Source: Methylomonas koyamae
Lineage (GTDB): Bacteria > Pseudomonadota > Gammaproteobacteria > Methylococcales > Methylomonadaceae
Assembly (NCBI RefSeq): GCF_001644025.1
Contig: NZ_LUUK01000209.1
Coordinates: 1 to 52,229 of the forward strand
Direction: 5' to 3'
DNA length: 52,229 bases
Shown piece after piece: positions 1-8,467 of the stretch; position 1 is the first letter of the stretch; each line of letters starts with the position of its first letter. The translations under genes and the position numbers were made by a program. Below the pieces are notes generated by a model. That model saw only the letters and a list, made by a program, of their open reading frames with translations, was not told the origin of the DNA and made no database searches.

Positions 1-225
1 GCGGCCCACGCCGGGAATCTCCAAGTTATCGATGCCGTTTATCCACTGCAGATCCAGGCGGTGTTCGTCCGCGGTAGCGGATGTATTACCGACGCTTTGC
101 TGATAACAACATTCTGGGGATAACAAAGAAATGTCGTTGTTGGAGAAACCCGCTACCTTAAGATTATTAACAATCTTCGCGGTTTGGCCGATATCTCGGC
201 TTATACAAAAAATCGGTTTGTACAT
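1..225 (-). CDS. YflT/DUF1269-like stress protein, N-terminal part
   Basis: The frame is open for 75 codons from an ATG at 225 to the window edge, so the C-terminus is missing. An AAAGAGAA ribosome site lies just upstream. The N-terminus (MYKPIFCISRDIGQTAKIV) followed by a VAGFSNNDISLLSPE-type segment and an 'IPGVG' turn resembles the general-stress/heat-induced YflT-like domain, in which a ferredoxin-like half (predicting how the protein senses redundancy between strand and helix) precedes a glycine-rich hydrophobic hairpin. The biochemical role of this family is not established. It fits the other stress-type small genes in the window. The family call rests on pattern resemblance only. Confidence 0.6.
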   Translation of the reverse strand, partial: MYKPIFCISRDIGQTAKIVNNLKVAGFSNNDISLLSPECCYQQSVGNTSATADEHRLDLQWINGIDNLEIPGVGR

Positions 226-727
226 AATATTCTCTTTGAACTAAACAGCAGCTGGTTATTTTATTGCTGTATAGCTGAGTATTTATCGCGATTTTATTAA
301 TGGCGGTGGTTTTCTAAGAAAAACGCCGTGATCAAAAATAATTTATATACTGGCGGGCATCGAAAACCTTTATCCCACACCCTGGGAATTTAAACTCTGA
401 TCGGACAGTGATTGGTTAATCACGCAATACTGTTATTCATGTGATTGACAGTAGCTTGAATTCCGCCGCGAGTCGGTGCGCTACCGCGCATTGGATAAAG
501 CCATTCCGGTTTGTTGTGCTGCAATGGACCTTATCCCGATTAGTCGGTTCCTATAGGGCAAATCCGCGCCGGTCCCAAGAAATCGATGGTGCGTGGGGCG
601 CCAAAGTCCGGATGGCTGACTGAGCGCGAAGCGTCACTAAGGGGTTTCGTATTGCCGCGGTAGCCCGGCCGGTCGGATGCGTTGTCGAAACGATGTGCGC
701 GCGCCGGACCGCTTGACATCTCGCGGT
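226..727. other. intergenic region with no recognised feature
   Basis: AT-rich near the partial gene on the left (226-350), which probably includes its promoter, then GC-rich. A 60-codon open frame at 441-623 has no family resemblance and no good ribosome site. I see no clear terminator or shared operator here. Confidence 0.5.
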
Positions 728-1549
728 TTAGGCGCTTAGAAACTCAAGCAAGTCGCCATTTAACTGGTCTTTATGGGTGTCGGCCAGGCCGTGCGGAGCG
801 CCGGGGTAAATTTTCAAGGACGCATTCTTAATCAATTTCGTCGCGGCAATGGCCGAGGCGGCTATCGGCACAATTTGATCATCGTCGCCGTGAATCAGCA
901 GGGTCGGAATATCGAATGCCTTTAAATCGTCGGTAAAGTCGGTTTCGGCAAATGCCTTGATACTATCCAGTTGGTTTATCAGCCCACCTTGCATGCCTTG
1001 AAGCCAAAATGCGTCGCGGATGCCTTGGCTTACTTCGACATCCGGGCGGTTGGCGCCGTAAAAGGGCGCGGTCAGATTCTTGAAAAACTGCGAGCGGTCC
1101 GCGCTAACGCCGCTCCGAATATCGTCGAATACCGAGAGCGGCAAACCGATCGGATTATTGTCGGTTTTCAGCATCAGCGGGGTCACAGACCCTACCAGCA
1201 AGACCCCCGCGACGCGTTGGCAGCCGTGCCGACCGATATAGCGCGCCACTTCGCCGCCGCCGGTGGAATGACCAACCAAGGTTATACCGCTTAAGTCCAG
1301 GTATCCGATGAGTTCCGCCAAGTCGTCGGCGTAGGTTTCCATATTGTTGCCCAACCACGGCTGGTCGGAACGACCATGGCCGCGCCTATCGTGCGCGATG
1401 CAGCGGTAGCCGCGCGCCGCCAGATAGACCATCTGATTTTCCCAGTCATCCGCGTTTAACGGCCAGCCGTGACTGAACACCACCGCCGGGCCCGAGCCCC
1501 AGTCCTTGTAATAAAGTTTCGTGCCGTCTTTGGTGAGTATCGTGCTCAT
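728..1549 (-). CDS. alpha/beta hydrolase (non-haem chloroperoxidase/arylesterase type)
   Basis: A 273-residue cytoplasmic alpha/beta-hydrolase. It has an HGWP oxyanion-hole motif at about residues 27-30, a nucleophile elbow GHSTGG with Ser95, an acid in HGDDDQIVP (probably Asp224) and a catalytic histidine in GAPHG (His253). Order and length match the cofactor-free haloperoxidase/esterase family, which hydrolyses esters and can make peracids; the natural substrate cannot be told. I chose the ATG at 1549 because AAGGAG sits about 9 bases upstream; a longer frame starting at 1579 has no such support. It is the last gene of a run of minus-strand genes. Confidence 0.85.
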   Translation of the reverse strand: MSTILTKDGTKLYYKDWGSGPAVVFSHGWPLNADDWENQMVYLAARGYRCIAHDRRGHGRSDQPWLGNNMETYADDLAELIGYLDLSGITLVGHSTGGGEVARYIGRHGCQRVAGVLLVGSVTPLMLKTDNNPIGLPLSVFDDIRSGVSADRSQFFKNLTAPFYGANRPDVEVSQGIRDAFWLQGMQGGLINQLDSIKAFAETDFTDDLKAFDIPTLLIHGDDDQIVPIAASAIAATKLIKNASLKIYPGAPHGLADTHKDQLNGDLLEFLSA

Positions 1550-1601
1550 GGTGGGTGCTCCTTGTGCTACGCGAGGCAATCAGAAAGGTGGTGGGTTTAG
1601 C

Positions 1602-1778
1602 TCAGCAAAAAACCGGATGCAGGCTGGCGCGGCACTGGATTTTGCCGAGCAAGCTTGTGTTGGCGCTGCTGTTGTTGGTCCCCGCGTCTGAAAGTGGGAA
1701 GGTGGTTTGCGCAGCCGGCGAACAGGCGGACAAGACCGCCGTGATAATCGCCGCCGACACCGGTAACTTTGGACGCAT
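1602..1778 (-). CDS. possible small lipoprotein
   Basis: A 58-codon frame between the hydrolase and the Csp-like gene. It begins with a basic N-terminus and a short hydrophobic stretch ending in LSAC, which reads as a lipoprotein signal and lipobox. The rest (Ser/Thr/Asn-rich, two further Cys) has no family I recognise. It starts 17 bases after the Csp-like stop, so it could be co-transcribed. The ribosome site is poor. This may be a real small lipoprotein or a chance frame. Confidence 0.35.
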   Translation of the reverse strand: MRPKLPVSAAIITAVLSACSPAAQTTFPLSDAGTNNSSANTSLLGKIQCRASLHPVFC

Positions 1779-1794
1779 GACGGGGGTACCGCGT

Positions 1795-2178
1795 TTAATA
1801 TTGGGCGCTAAGCATTTGCCGGCAACTGTCGGCACATTGCAGACAGGCCGCGACGCTGTCCTTCATATCGCCGATTTCGGCGCATTCCTTGGCGCAGGCT
1901 TCGCAGATTTCGGCGCATTCCTTGGCGCAGGCTTCGCAGATTTCGGCACAAAGTTCGTGCAGGCGCAGCAAAAAGTGCGAGCCGGTCAATTGAAAATTCG
2001 CGGTGGTCCGACAGATTTCGGCGCAATTCATCATCAGACGGATATGCTTGGCTTTAACGTGCTTGCCGCCGTTTTCCAGGCAATGGTTCATCGCGGTTTG
2101 CAGGCAAATCCGGTGACAGAGCTCGCAGGCTTCAAGGCAGGATTGCATCGCTTGTTCGGAATTGGAAGATTGATGCAT
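1795..2178 (-). CDS. four-helix-bundle copper-binding protein (Csp/DUF326-like)
   Basis: A 127-residue protein with 17 cysteines in repeated CxxxC, CxxC and CxxxCxxC patterns on predicted helices, for example SCLEACELCHRIC near the N-terminus and CLQCADSC near the C-terminus. This is the pattern of four-helix copper storage (Csp) proteins, which bind many Cu(I) ions inside the bundle. No signal peptide is visible, so it is probably cytosolic, like Csp3. The start at 2178 is preceded by GGAG; an upstream open frame reaching 2361 is not family-like. Oddity: an 11-residue unit (CAKECAEICEA register) is exactly duplicated in tandem, adding three cysteines. Copper storage suits a methanotroph, but binding here is inferred. 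Confidence 0.85.
   Translation of the reverse strand: MHQSSNSEQAMQSCLEACELCHRICLQTAMNHCLENGGKHVKAKHIRLMMNCAEICRTTANFQLTGSHFLLRLHELCAEICEACAKECAEICEACAKECAEIGDMKDSVAACLQCADSCRQMLSAQY
1873..1938. repeat. 33-bp exact in-frame tandem duplication inside the Csp-like gene
   Basis: Two identical 33-bp units, 1873-1905 and 1906-1938, each beginning GATTTCGGCGCATTCC on the plus strand. Each encodes 11 residues carrying three cysteines. A third partial copy begins at 1939 (GATTTCGGC) and then diverges. Identity without synonymous change suggests a recent duplication. Confidence 0.95.
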
Positions 2179-2361
2179 GGGGTTCTCCAGCGTGATGGAA
2201 ATACGGATGCGGCTTCGAGGCCGATCGCTTCGATCTTGTGTCAATGACCAAGCTCGAACGAGCGGAATGTCGGACCAACATCGGTGTCGGAGAGCAGCTA
2301 GCCGGTCGATGCCATCGCCGAGGGGACGGGGACGAAACTCGAACCCACTAGCCGCCGTCAC

Positions 2362-2640
2362 TTACTTGCCTTTTTGTATGTCCTGCTTAAGATCGCCGTA
2401 GCCTTTTTGGGCTTTGCCGAGATTTTTCTGGACATTGCCTTCCACTTCCATCCCTTTGTCGTCGATGATCTTGCCGGTGACTTCCTTGACCGTACCCTTG
2501 GTTTCTTCGATCCGGCCTTCTACCTGATCCTTGTTCATCGGCGCGTCGTCTTCATGGCCGGCGGAGAAGGCGCCCAATGAGCAAACCGTGGCGAGTACGC
2601 CTATCCATAATTGGTGGCCCTTGATTTTTGGTGATTTCAT
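2362..2640 (-). CDS. CsbD-family stress protein with N-terminal signal
   Basis: 92 residues. Positions about 35-92 (from MNKDQVEGRIEETKG) are a CsbD domain, a small charged protein family induced by general stress whose mechanism is unknown. Unusually, residues 1-28 form a basic plus hydrophobic segment ending AFSAG, like a signal peptide or anchor, so this copy is probably exported. The ATG at 2640 has GAGGG upstream. An internal ATG would give an ordinary cytosolic CsbD, so the choice of start decides the location. It lies 58 bases downstream of a second CsbD gene, probably in one transcript. Confidence 0.8.
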   Translation of the reverse strand: MKSPKIKGHQLWIGVLATVCSLGAFSAGHEDDAPMNKDQVEGRIEETKGTVKEVTGKIIDDKGMEVEGNVQKNLGKAQKGYGDLKQDIQKGK

Positions 2641-2698
2641 GATGGTGCCCTCGAGAGTCGAGTTTCGCTTGGTGACGTCATCGCGACCGCGAGTGCTA

Positions 2699-2881
2699 TC
2701 AGTCGTCCGCGGCTTTCTCGATGTCGTTCTTCACATCGCCGATTACCGACTGGACCTTCCCGATATTTTTCTGGACATTGCCTTCCAGCTCCATTTCGTC
2801 GTCGTTGATTAGTTTGCCGGCGACTTCTTTCACTTTGCCTTTGGCTTCTTCGACACGGCCTGTTACTTGATCTTTGTTCAT
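2699..2881 (-). CDS. CsbD-family stress protein
   Basis: 60 residues from MNKDQVTGRVEEAKG to EKAADD, a complete CsbD domain without a signal. I prefer the ATG at 2881, the family start, over the longer frame to 2938; GGAAA lies upstream. The exported CsbD gene follows directly. A copy of the shared operator (2971-2993) sits about 90 bases upstream and faces this gene, so the pair is a likely member of the stress regulon. Confidence 0.85.
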   Translation of the reverse strand: MNKDQVTGRVEEAKGKVKEVAGKLINDDEMELEGNVQKNIGKVQSVIGDVKNDIEKAADD

Positions 2882-2970
2882 GATGATTTCCAATGGTGTT
2901 TTAGTCGTATGGGAACGAGTACCGATGTTTTTCAGCACTCACGGCAGACCATACTCGCAACGCCCGGCAC

Positions 2971-2993
2971 GGTCGGTACGTCAACGCACATAG
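2971..2993 (-). promoter_or_regulatory. shared operator site A
   Basis: On the minus strand it reads CTATGTGCGTTGACGTACCG followed by ACC. It lies about 90 bases upstream of the CsbD start at 2881. See the regulon finding for all 12 sites. Confidence 0.65.
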
Positions 2994-3044
2994 ATGTCGG
3001 GGGGGCCGATGCATGGAGGGTATCGGCGAATCCGCCGATGGCCG

Positions 3045-3605
3045 TTACGGTGCCACGCGATAAAACTGACCGAGCGCCTCGCGTTGCTCTTCCCATTTCT
3101 CGGAACTTTCCGGCCAATGTCTTTTATCGAAACCGGGTGCCGTTTTTAAGGTCTCCTTATCCAGGTCCAGGATGTAATAATCCCTGGGGCTGGTCCAACG
3201 TAGCGCTCGCCAGGGGATGGCAAACAGCTTGTCGCCCATGCCCATCAGGCCGCCGAAGGAAACCACCGCATATACCACTTGACCGTTTTGCGGGTCGATC
3301 ACCAAGTCCTTGATGTCGCCGAGACTGTCGCCGGTGGTGTTTTTTACCTTGGCGCCGGTAATCTTGCTGGCCCGGCTAATTTGCTGCATCGACTTATTGG
3401 CCTCCCGTCCGCGCTCGATCGAGACTTCCTGGTTGGCTTGATTGAGTTCGACCTGTTTTTCATGGACTTCTTCTTGTTTTTTGGTCAGTTCTTGTTGTTT
3501 TTCGATGAGGTCTTTTTGTTTGTCTTTAACCTCGTCCGCGCGGACAGGGCTTAGCGCTAGCGCGCTCAGAAACGATAGGGCTACCATGGATAGGACTGTT
3601 TTCAT
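3045..3605 (-). CDS. exported PRC-barrel domain protein with coiled coil
   Basis: 186 residues from the ATG at 3605. It has a signal peptide (MKTVLSMVALSFLSALALS, cleavage near VRA-D) and a highly charged coiled coil rich in K, Q and E (about 25-75). A PRC-barrel domain follows (about 80-150: ASKITGAKVKNTTGDSLGDI then DLVIDPQNGQVVYAVVSFGG), with a short tail. PRC-barrels are small beta domains found in stress and photosynthetic reaction-centre proteins. Export implies an envelope role, otherwise unknown. Operator site B lies about 104 bases upstream. Confidence 0.85.
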   Translation of the reverse strand: MKTVLSMVALSFLSALALSPVRADEVKDKQKDLIEKQQELTKKQEEVHEKQVELNQANQEVSIERGREANKSMQQISRASKITGAKVKNTTGDSLGDIKDLVIDPQNGQVVYAVVSFGGLMGMGDKLFAIPWRALRWTSPRDYYILDLDKETLKTAPGFDKRHWPESSEKWEEQREALGQFYRVAP

Positions 3606-3708
3606 AAGATACTCCGGCTTTGAAAATTGATCGGTGCGTTCCAGTTTGGCCGGACGTTTCGTCAGGCTTGCCAAACTCCGCACCGACTTTATTCAATGCG
3701 GCGGGCAC

Positions 3709-3732
3709 TGTCGGTACGCTGTCGAACACATT
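3709..3732 (-). promoter_or_regulatory. shared operator site B
   Basis: Minus strand reads ATGTGTTCGACAGCGTACCG followed by ACA. It faces the PRC-barrel gene, whose start is at 3605. Confidence 0.6.
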
Positions 3733-3810
3733 TGCCGTTCGAGGTGGTAGCCGCCAAACAAGTGGGCTTGGCAATGCGCCGCCATTTAGCGGACTGCCAA
3801 GTTCCGCGAA

Positions 3811-6387
3811 TCAGCGGCGACTGGCCCGGCGCGATTTGCCGTAATTGGCATGCCAGCGATAAAAACCTCGTTTGGCTAGCTCTACCACCAATAAATACGC
3901 CACCGCTGTCGCCGCCAGAATGAAATAAAACTGGGCCGGCGGCGGCACGAAGCCGAAATAATGGCCTAGCGGCGTAAACGGCAGGCACGCGCCGATCAGC
4001 GCAATCGACAGCGAGGTGGCAACCAACACCGGATGGGCGCGGCTTTTGAACGGATTGCCTCGGGTGCGGATGATGAAGATCACCAGCACTTGGGTACACA
4101 GCGATTCGACGAACCAGCCGGTTTGGAACAGCGCTTCGTCAGCCTTCAATACCGCTAATAGGATGTAAAAGGTCAAAAAATCGAATGCCGAGCTAATCGG
4201 ACCGATCACCAACATGAAATTGCGGATAAAGTTCATGTCCAGAACCCGAGGTTGGCGCAGTTCTTCGGAATCGACCTGATCCAGCGGAATCGGTACTTCG
4301 GACACGTCGTACAGAATGTTGTTGAGCAGAATCTGGGTCGGCAGCATCGGCAGGAAAGGCAAGAATAGCGCGGCGCCGGCCATGCTGAACATATTGCCGA
4401 AGTTGGAACTGGTACCCATCATGATGTATTTCAAGATATTGCCGAAGGTGCGCCGGCCTTCGAGTACGCCGTCGTGCAGCACCTGCAAATCCTGATCCAG
4501 CAGAATCATGTCGGCCGCTTCCTTGGCCACGTCCACCGCCGAATCCACCGACAGGCCGACATCCGCCGAATGCAGCGACGGCGCGTCGTTGATGCCGTCG
4601 CCCAGATAGCCGACCACATGGCCGCGCGCTTTCAGCGCCCGAATCACCCGGTCTTTTTGAGATGGATTCACCCGGCAAAACAGATTGGCTTTTTCGACAC
4701 GGATGCGCAAGGCGTGGTCGTCCATTTCGGCGATGTCCTTGCCGGTCAACACGCCGAGCACCGGAATATTTAATTGGGCGCAGACGTGTTGGGTTACCAA
4801 ATCGCTGTCGCCGGTGACGATCTTTACCGTTACGCCGCTGTCCTTCAATGCCGCCAATGCCGCGCCGGCGCTTTGTTTGGGCGGGTCGAGAAAGCCGGCA
4901 AAGCCGGCGAAAATTAGCTCGCTTTCGTCGCTGACCACCGCGTGCGGATGATTTTGCGGCACTTCGCGCCAGGCGATGCCCAACACCCTGAAGCCTTCTC
5001 GCTCCAGTGCATCATGCTGTTCGTGGATGCGGGCTCGACTGGCCGGATCGAGCGGCAGTTGCGCGTCGCTGCCTTGTTGTTCGTAATGGGTGCAAAGGGT
5101 GATGATTTCCTCGGAGGCGCCTTTCACGACTAGCAAGCGGCCGTTGCCTTTATCCAGCAACACCGACACCCGCCGCCGCTCGAAATCGAACGGCACTTCG
5201 TCGATCTTTTGCCAGGCACTGATATCGATGTTTTGATGGGCCAAAATCGCCTCGTCGAGCGGGCTTTTCAAGCCGGTTTCGAAGAAGCTGTTCAGATAAG
5301 CCAGCTCCAGCACTCGCTCACTGGGCTGGCCTTGCGGGTCGACATGCTGTTCCAGTCGGATCTTGGCTTCGGTCAAGGTGCCGGTCTTGTCGGTGCACAG
5401 CACGTCCATCGAGCCCAGATTCTGAATGGCCGACAGACGTTTGACGATTACTCGTTTTGCCGCCATATGCATCGCGCCGCGCGACAGCGTCACCGATACC
5501 ACCATCGGCAGCAGTTCCGGCGTCAAGCCCACCGCCAGCGCCACCGCAAACAGAAAGGATTCCAACCAGGGTTTGCCCAAAAATGCGTTGACCAACAACA
5601 CGAATAGCACCAGCAGTACCGTCAAGCGCATGATCAGCAAGCCGAAACGGTGGGTGCCCACCTCGAAGGCGGTCGGCGGGGGTTGCCGGGTCAGGCTGTC
5701 GGCAATCGCGCCGATCGCGGTGGCGGTGCCGGTTTTGATGACGCGCATCTTGGCGCTACCGCTGATGACGGTGGTGCCCATGAATACGGCGTTGTCGGCG
5801 TCCTGCAAGTCTGTGGCGTCGGCCGGCAAATCGCCCGGACGTTTTTCGATCGGGTAGGCTTCCCCGGTCAACAGTGCCTGCTTGACGAACAGATCGCAGG
5901 CTTCGATTAGCAAGCCGTCCGCCGGCACCATGTCGCCAGCGCAGAGCAGGGCGACATCGCCCGGCACCACGTCGGTCACCGGTACGTCCACAGGTTTGCC
6001 GTCGCGCATCACCCGGGCCTTGACCGAAACCGAATGGCGCAGGCTTTCCGCCGCCTTGCCGGCTCGGTGTTCCTGGACAAAATCCAGGGTCACGCTGAAC
6101 AGCACCATGACGCTGATAATCACGAAATTGGTGATCTCGCCGGTGAACGCCGAAATCGCGCTGGCAACCAGCAGCAGAATCACCAGCGGATTCTTGAAGC
6201 GCGATAGAAACTGCAGTAGCAGGGCTTGGCGCTGGCGATCCCGGAACAGGTTGGGGCCGACTTCGGCCAGCTTGGCGCCGGCTTCGACGGCGGATAAGCC
6301 CAAAGGCTTGGCGTCCCAAGGGCTGGGCGTCAGCCACCAAGCGGCTTGCTCGGCCGCGGCTGTGGTTGCGGTATTGGTTTTTTTCAT
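3811..6387 (-). CDS. mgtA: magnesium-translocating P-type ATPase (MgtA/P3B type)
   Basis: 858 residues, an inner-membrane ATPase that imports Mg2+. Seen: first membrane pair about 66-102, actuator motif LTGEAYP (174-180), M4 segment with GLTPELLPM (about 287-296) typical of MgtA, phosphorylation motif DKTGTLT with Asp333, a GDGINDAPSL hinge, and C-terminal membrane segments. Length is close to E. coli MgtA. The actuator loop reads TGEA instead of the common TGES; the Glu is kept, so activity is likely. The ATG at 6387 has GAGAGTG upstream. None of the shared operators faces this gene, and I see no clear Mg-sensing leader upstream. Confidence 0.92.
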   Translation of the reverse strand: MKKTNTATTAAAEQAAWWLTPSPWDAKPLGLSAVEAGAKLAEVGPNLFRDRQRQALLLQFLSRFKNPLVILLLVASAISAFTGEITNFVIISVMVLFSVTLDFVQEHRAGKAAESLRHSVSVKARVMRDGKPVDVPVTDVVPGDVALLCAGDMVPADGLLIEACDLFVKQALLTGEAYPIEKRPGDLPADATDLQDADNAVFMGTTVISGSAKMRVIKTGTATAIGAIADSLTRQPPPTAFEVGTHRFGLLIMRLTVLLVLFVLLVNAFLGKPWLESFLFAVALAVGLTPELLPMVVSVTLSRGAMHMAAKRVIVKRLSAIQNLGSMDVLCTDKTGTLTEAKIRLEQHVDPQGQPSERVLELAYLNSFFETGLKSPLDEAILAHQNIDISAWQKIDEVPFDFERRRVSVLLDKGNGRLLVVKGASEEIITLCTHYEQQGSDAQLPLDPASRARIHEQHDALEREGFRVLGIAWREVPQNHPHAVVSDESELIFAGFAGFLDPPKQSAGAALAALKDSGVTVKIVTGDSDLVTQHVCAQLNIPVLGVLTGKDIAEMDDHALRIRVEKANLFCRVNPSQKDRVIRALKARGHVVGYLGDGINDAPSLHSADVGLSVDSAVDVAKEAADMILLDQDLQVLHDGVLEGRRTFGNILKYIMMGTSSNFGNMFSMAGAALFLPFLPMLPTQILLNNILYDVSEVPIPLDQVDSEELRQPRVLDMNFIRNFMLVIGPISSAFDFLTFYILLAVLKADEALFQTGWFVESLCTQVLVIFIIRTRGNPFKSRAHPVLVATSLSIALIGACLPFTPLGHYFGFVPPPAQFYFILAATAVAYLLVVELAKRGFYRWHANYGKSRRASRR

Positions 6388-6724
6388 AAATCACTCTCAA
6401 ATATTTGCGTGGACGCCGCGCTTGCGTGTTGGCGCTTAGCCGGTCGCTACCGCCTATCGCGGCTTCAAACCATCGAACTAATCGTAACCAATAGATGTTC
6501 GATCGTGCCGTGCTCGCGGATCAGCGCCGCGCCGGTCAGTATGACGGACAGAGTGGTGATGCGAAACCAAGCGTTGAATTTCGATACCTAACGAGGTGTT
6601 GTCGCTATCCACGGTTGGATCCCGTGCGCAGAGTAGGGCGTTTCAGACGCATGAAACGCGTTGGCGTTGTCGCGTAACGCCGCGCGGGGAGCTCAGGCAA
6701 GGCTAACCAGTCGGGTGTATTCGG

Positions 6725-6747
6725 TCTGTGCGCTAGCGTACTAAGCC
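6725..6747 (+). promoter_or_regulatory. shared operator site C
   Basis: Core TCTGTGCGCTAGCGTACTAA. First of two sites 45 bases apart upstream of the gene at 6910. Confidence 0.6.
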
Positions 6748-6769
6748 GGACCGGCGCTGGCCCGAATCG

Positions 6770-6790
6770 GCGTGCGCTAGCGCACCGACA
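6770..6790 (+). promoter_or_regulatory. shared operator site D
   Basis: Contains GTGCGCTAGCGCAC, a perfect 14-base palindrome, followed by CGACA. It is the most symmetric copy of the motif and lies 120 bases upstream of the start at 6910. Confidence 0.7.
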
Positions 6791-6909
6791 ACCGAGGATT
6801 TAAAGGCTAGATTTCAGAGTGCGAGTTCGGCGTTGCCGAACAGGGTTTCGCCGGGCTATGTCAGCCTTACGGAACGATAGAAGGGTTTTTAACGACGAGG
6901 TAAGCCACC

Positions 6910-7278
6910 ATGAACACCACCATCACGCACGACCATCCCTCCGAGGACTTTGCCGCGCTCAAAAAAATCACCGCCACCGTCTACCTGTGCCAGGTGTTGA
7001 CGTTTGCACTCGCCGGCTTTCCGTTGCTGGCCGGCGTGGCCATCAACTTTTTCTATCGGAACAACGTCAAGGGAACCTGGTTGGAATCGCATTTCAATTG
7101 GCAGATTAAAACCGTATGGGTCACCCTGGCCGGCTTTGCGCTGTCCGGTCTGGTATTGATGATCGATATTCAATTGAGTTTGGTGGTCTTGATTCCGACC
7201 TTGCTGCTGCTGATCTATCGAATCGTGATCGGTTGGAGCAATTTGACGGCCGATAAGTCATTGAAAGAACTCAGCTAA
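6910..7278 (+). CDS. DUF4870-like small membrane protein
   Basis: 122 residues with three to four hydrophobic segments (about 25-48, 68-86, 88-108). Between the first two sits a conserved-looking TWLESHFNWQIKTVW motif typical of DUF4870-type membrane proteins. Function of the family is unknown. An acceptable purine-rich ribosome site (ACGAGG) precedes the ATG. Two shared operator sites upstream place it in the proposed regulon. Confidence 0.75.
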   Translation: MNTTITHDHPSEDFAALKKITATVYLCQVLTFALAGFPLLAGVAINFFYRNNVKGTWLESHFNWQIKTVWVTLAGFALSGLVLMIDIQLSLVVLIPTLLLLIYRIVIGWSNLTADKSLKELS

Positions 7279-7345
7279 GTTTATCGGGTTCGGTTTGGCC
7301 GACGCCGATTTGCCGATTGGGTGAGGGCGTTGGTCAAGCCGGGCT

Positions 7346-8059
7346 TCAAGTACCGCCCAAGATGCGCCGGTAGGTTTCGGTCTCGATGCGATAGCAGTCG
7401 CAAGCGGCGGCCTCCAGGCCGCTTCTATCCAAAATCGTGATGTCGCCGCGCCTATAGCGAATCAAGGCCTGTTCTTGCAGGGACAGCGCGGCCTTGGTGA
7501 TGCCGACCCGGCGCACGCCCAGTATATAGGCCAGAAAGATGTGGGTGACGTGAAAGGTGTCGGTATGGGCGCGGTCGTGGGTCATCAGCAACCACCGCGC
7601 CAGGCGGGCCTCCACTTGGTGAAACCGGTTGCAAGCCGCCGTTTGCGCCAACTGGCTCATCGAGACGTACAAATAGCGTTTCGTGGCTATTTGCAAGGAA
7701 TGACTGCGCGCCAACTCCGCTAAAAACGCCGTGGCCGGCATGCGCAACGCGGAACCCGCCCCTTGCACCAGCGCTTGAAATGGCGCGATATCGACATCCA
7801 ACATCAGCGTAATCCCCAACATGCCTTCGTAGCCGATCAAGCCGACTTCCAAACCGCTGCCGCCGCCCATCGGCGTTACCAGCGAAACAAAACCGCCGGT
7901 CGGAAAATATACATGCGGTATGCGCGCGCCGGCCAGATACAGCACCTCGGCAAAGGCCAAATGGACCGGTTCGCAGTGGCGTAGCACCAGGTTGCGATCG
8001 GTAGCGGGTAGGGAGTCCAACAGCCGGTTGGGAGCGGTAACCGCGAGTATCGTGGACAA
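7346..8059 (-). CDS. Crp/Fnr-family transcriptional regulator 1
   Basis: 237 residues: an N-terminal cyclic-nucleotide-binding-like beta barrel (about 15-120, with YFPTGGFVSLVTPM) followed by a helix-turn-helix (LGVRRVGITKAALSLQ) and a C-terminal tail with a Cys-x-Cys-Tyr pattern. The usual cAMP phosphate-binding motif is not evident, so the signal is unknown. The start is TTG at 8059, with GGAG 7-8 bases upstream; the next in-frame ATG would remove much of the barrel. It resembles the second regulator at 8937, especially in the C-terminal third. It is a candidate binder of the shared operator, two copies of which lie in its own upstream region. Confidence 0.85.
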   Translation of the reverse strand: MSTILAVTAPNRLLDSLPATDRNLVLRHCEPVHLAFAEVLYLAGARIPHVYFPTGGFVSLVTPMGGGSGLEVGLIGYEGMLGITLMLDVDIAPFQALVQGAGSALRMPATAFLAELARSHSLQIATKRYLYVSMSQLAQTAACNRFHQVEARLARWLLMTHDRAHTDTFHVTHIFLAYILGVRRVGITKAALSLQEQALIRYRRGDITILDRSGLEAAACDCYRIETETYRRILGGT

Positions 8060-8192
8060 AGCGTGCTCCGGGGGTGGTTTGAGGACGTCCGATTTGGGTT
8101 CGGGACCGCGAGGGCGGGTAACGCTGGGAGGCGGCTATCGCGGGCGGCGGGCCGACAGCTTGGCGGTCACAATAGCGGCAAGGCCGAGGGCT

Positions 8193-8214
8193 GTCTGTAT
8201 GTTAGCGTACGGAT
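8193..8214 (+). promoter_or_regulatory. shared operator site E
   Basis: Core TCTGTATGTTAGCGTACGGA. First of a pair between regulator 1 and the gene at 8468. Confidence 0.6.
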
Positions 8215-8263
8215 CGGCCAGTGCGCGGTTCGCGCCGCCGGTGTTGGTCGGAGAGCATCGGCC

Positions 8264-8285
8264 TATGTGCTTTAGCGTACAGACT
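8264..8285 (+). promoter_or_regulatory. shared operator site F
   Basis: Core TATGTGCTTTAGCGTACAGA then CT. Lies 183 bases upstream of the start at 8468. Confidence 0.65.
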
Positions 8286-8467
8286 TCGGCGCGGCGCCGC
8301 CGTATTCTGGTCCCAGCTGAGGTGAAGCCCAGCGACCGAACGCAGACATCCGGTGACAAGTTTGATCTTCGCGGTTTCAGAGCGCCAGGACGGATTTCGC
8401 GAAGGTTCTCATGCCTGACCGATTCGCCGGTGGCGCCGATAACAAACACAACGACACAGGCAACTTT

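Larger units (their letters stand above)
6388..6909. other. intergenic region between mgtA and a DUF4870-like gene
   Basis: This divergent region holds two copies of the shared operator (6725-6747 and 6770-6790) facing right. The rest, including the mgtA promoter, shows no motif I can name. Confidence 0.6.
8060..8467. other. divergent control region with two shared operators
   Basis: Lies between regulator 1 (leftward) and the SmbP-like gene (rightward). Contains operators at 8193-8214 and 8264-8285, both with their GAC end facing right. I could not assign promoter boxes. Confidence 0.6.

Noticed and set aside
441-623. 60-codon open frame on the plus strand
   Set aside because: No family resemblance, weak ribosome site and atypical composition.
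1555-2247. 230-codon plus-strand frame
   Set aside because: Antisense to the Csp-like gene; its repeated FGAFLGAGFAD is only the shadow of the 33-bp duplication.
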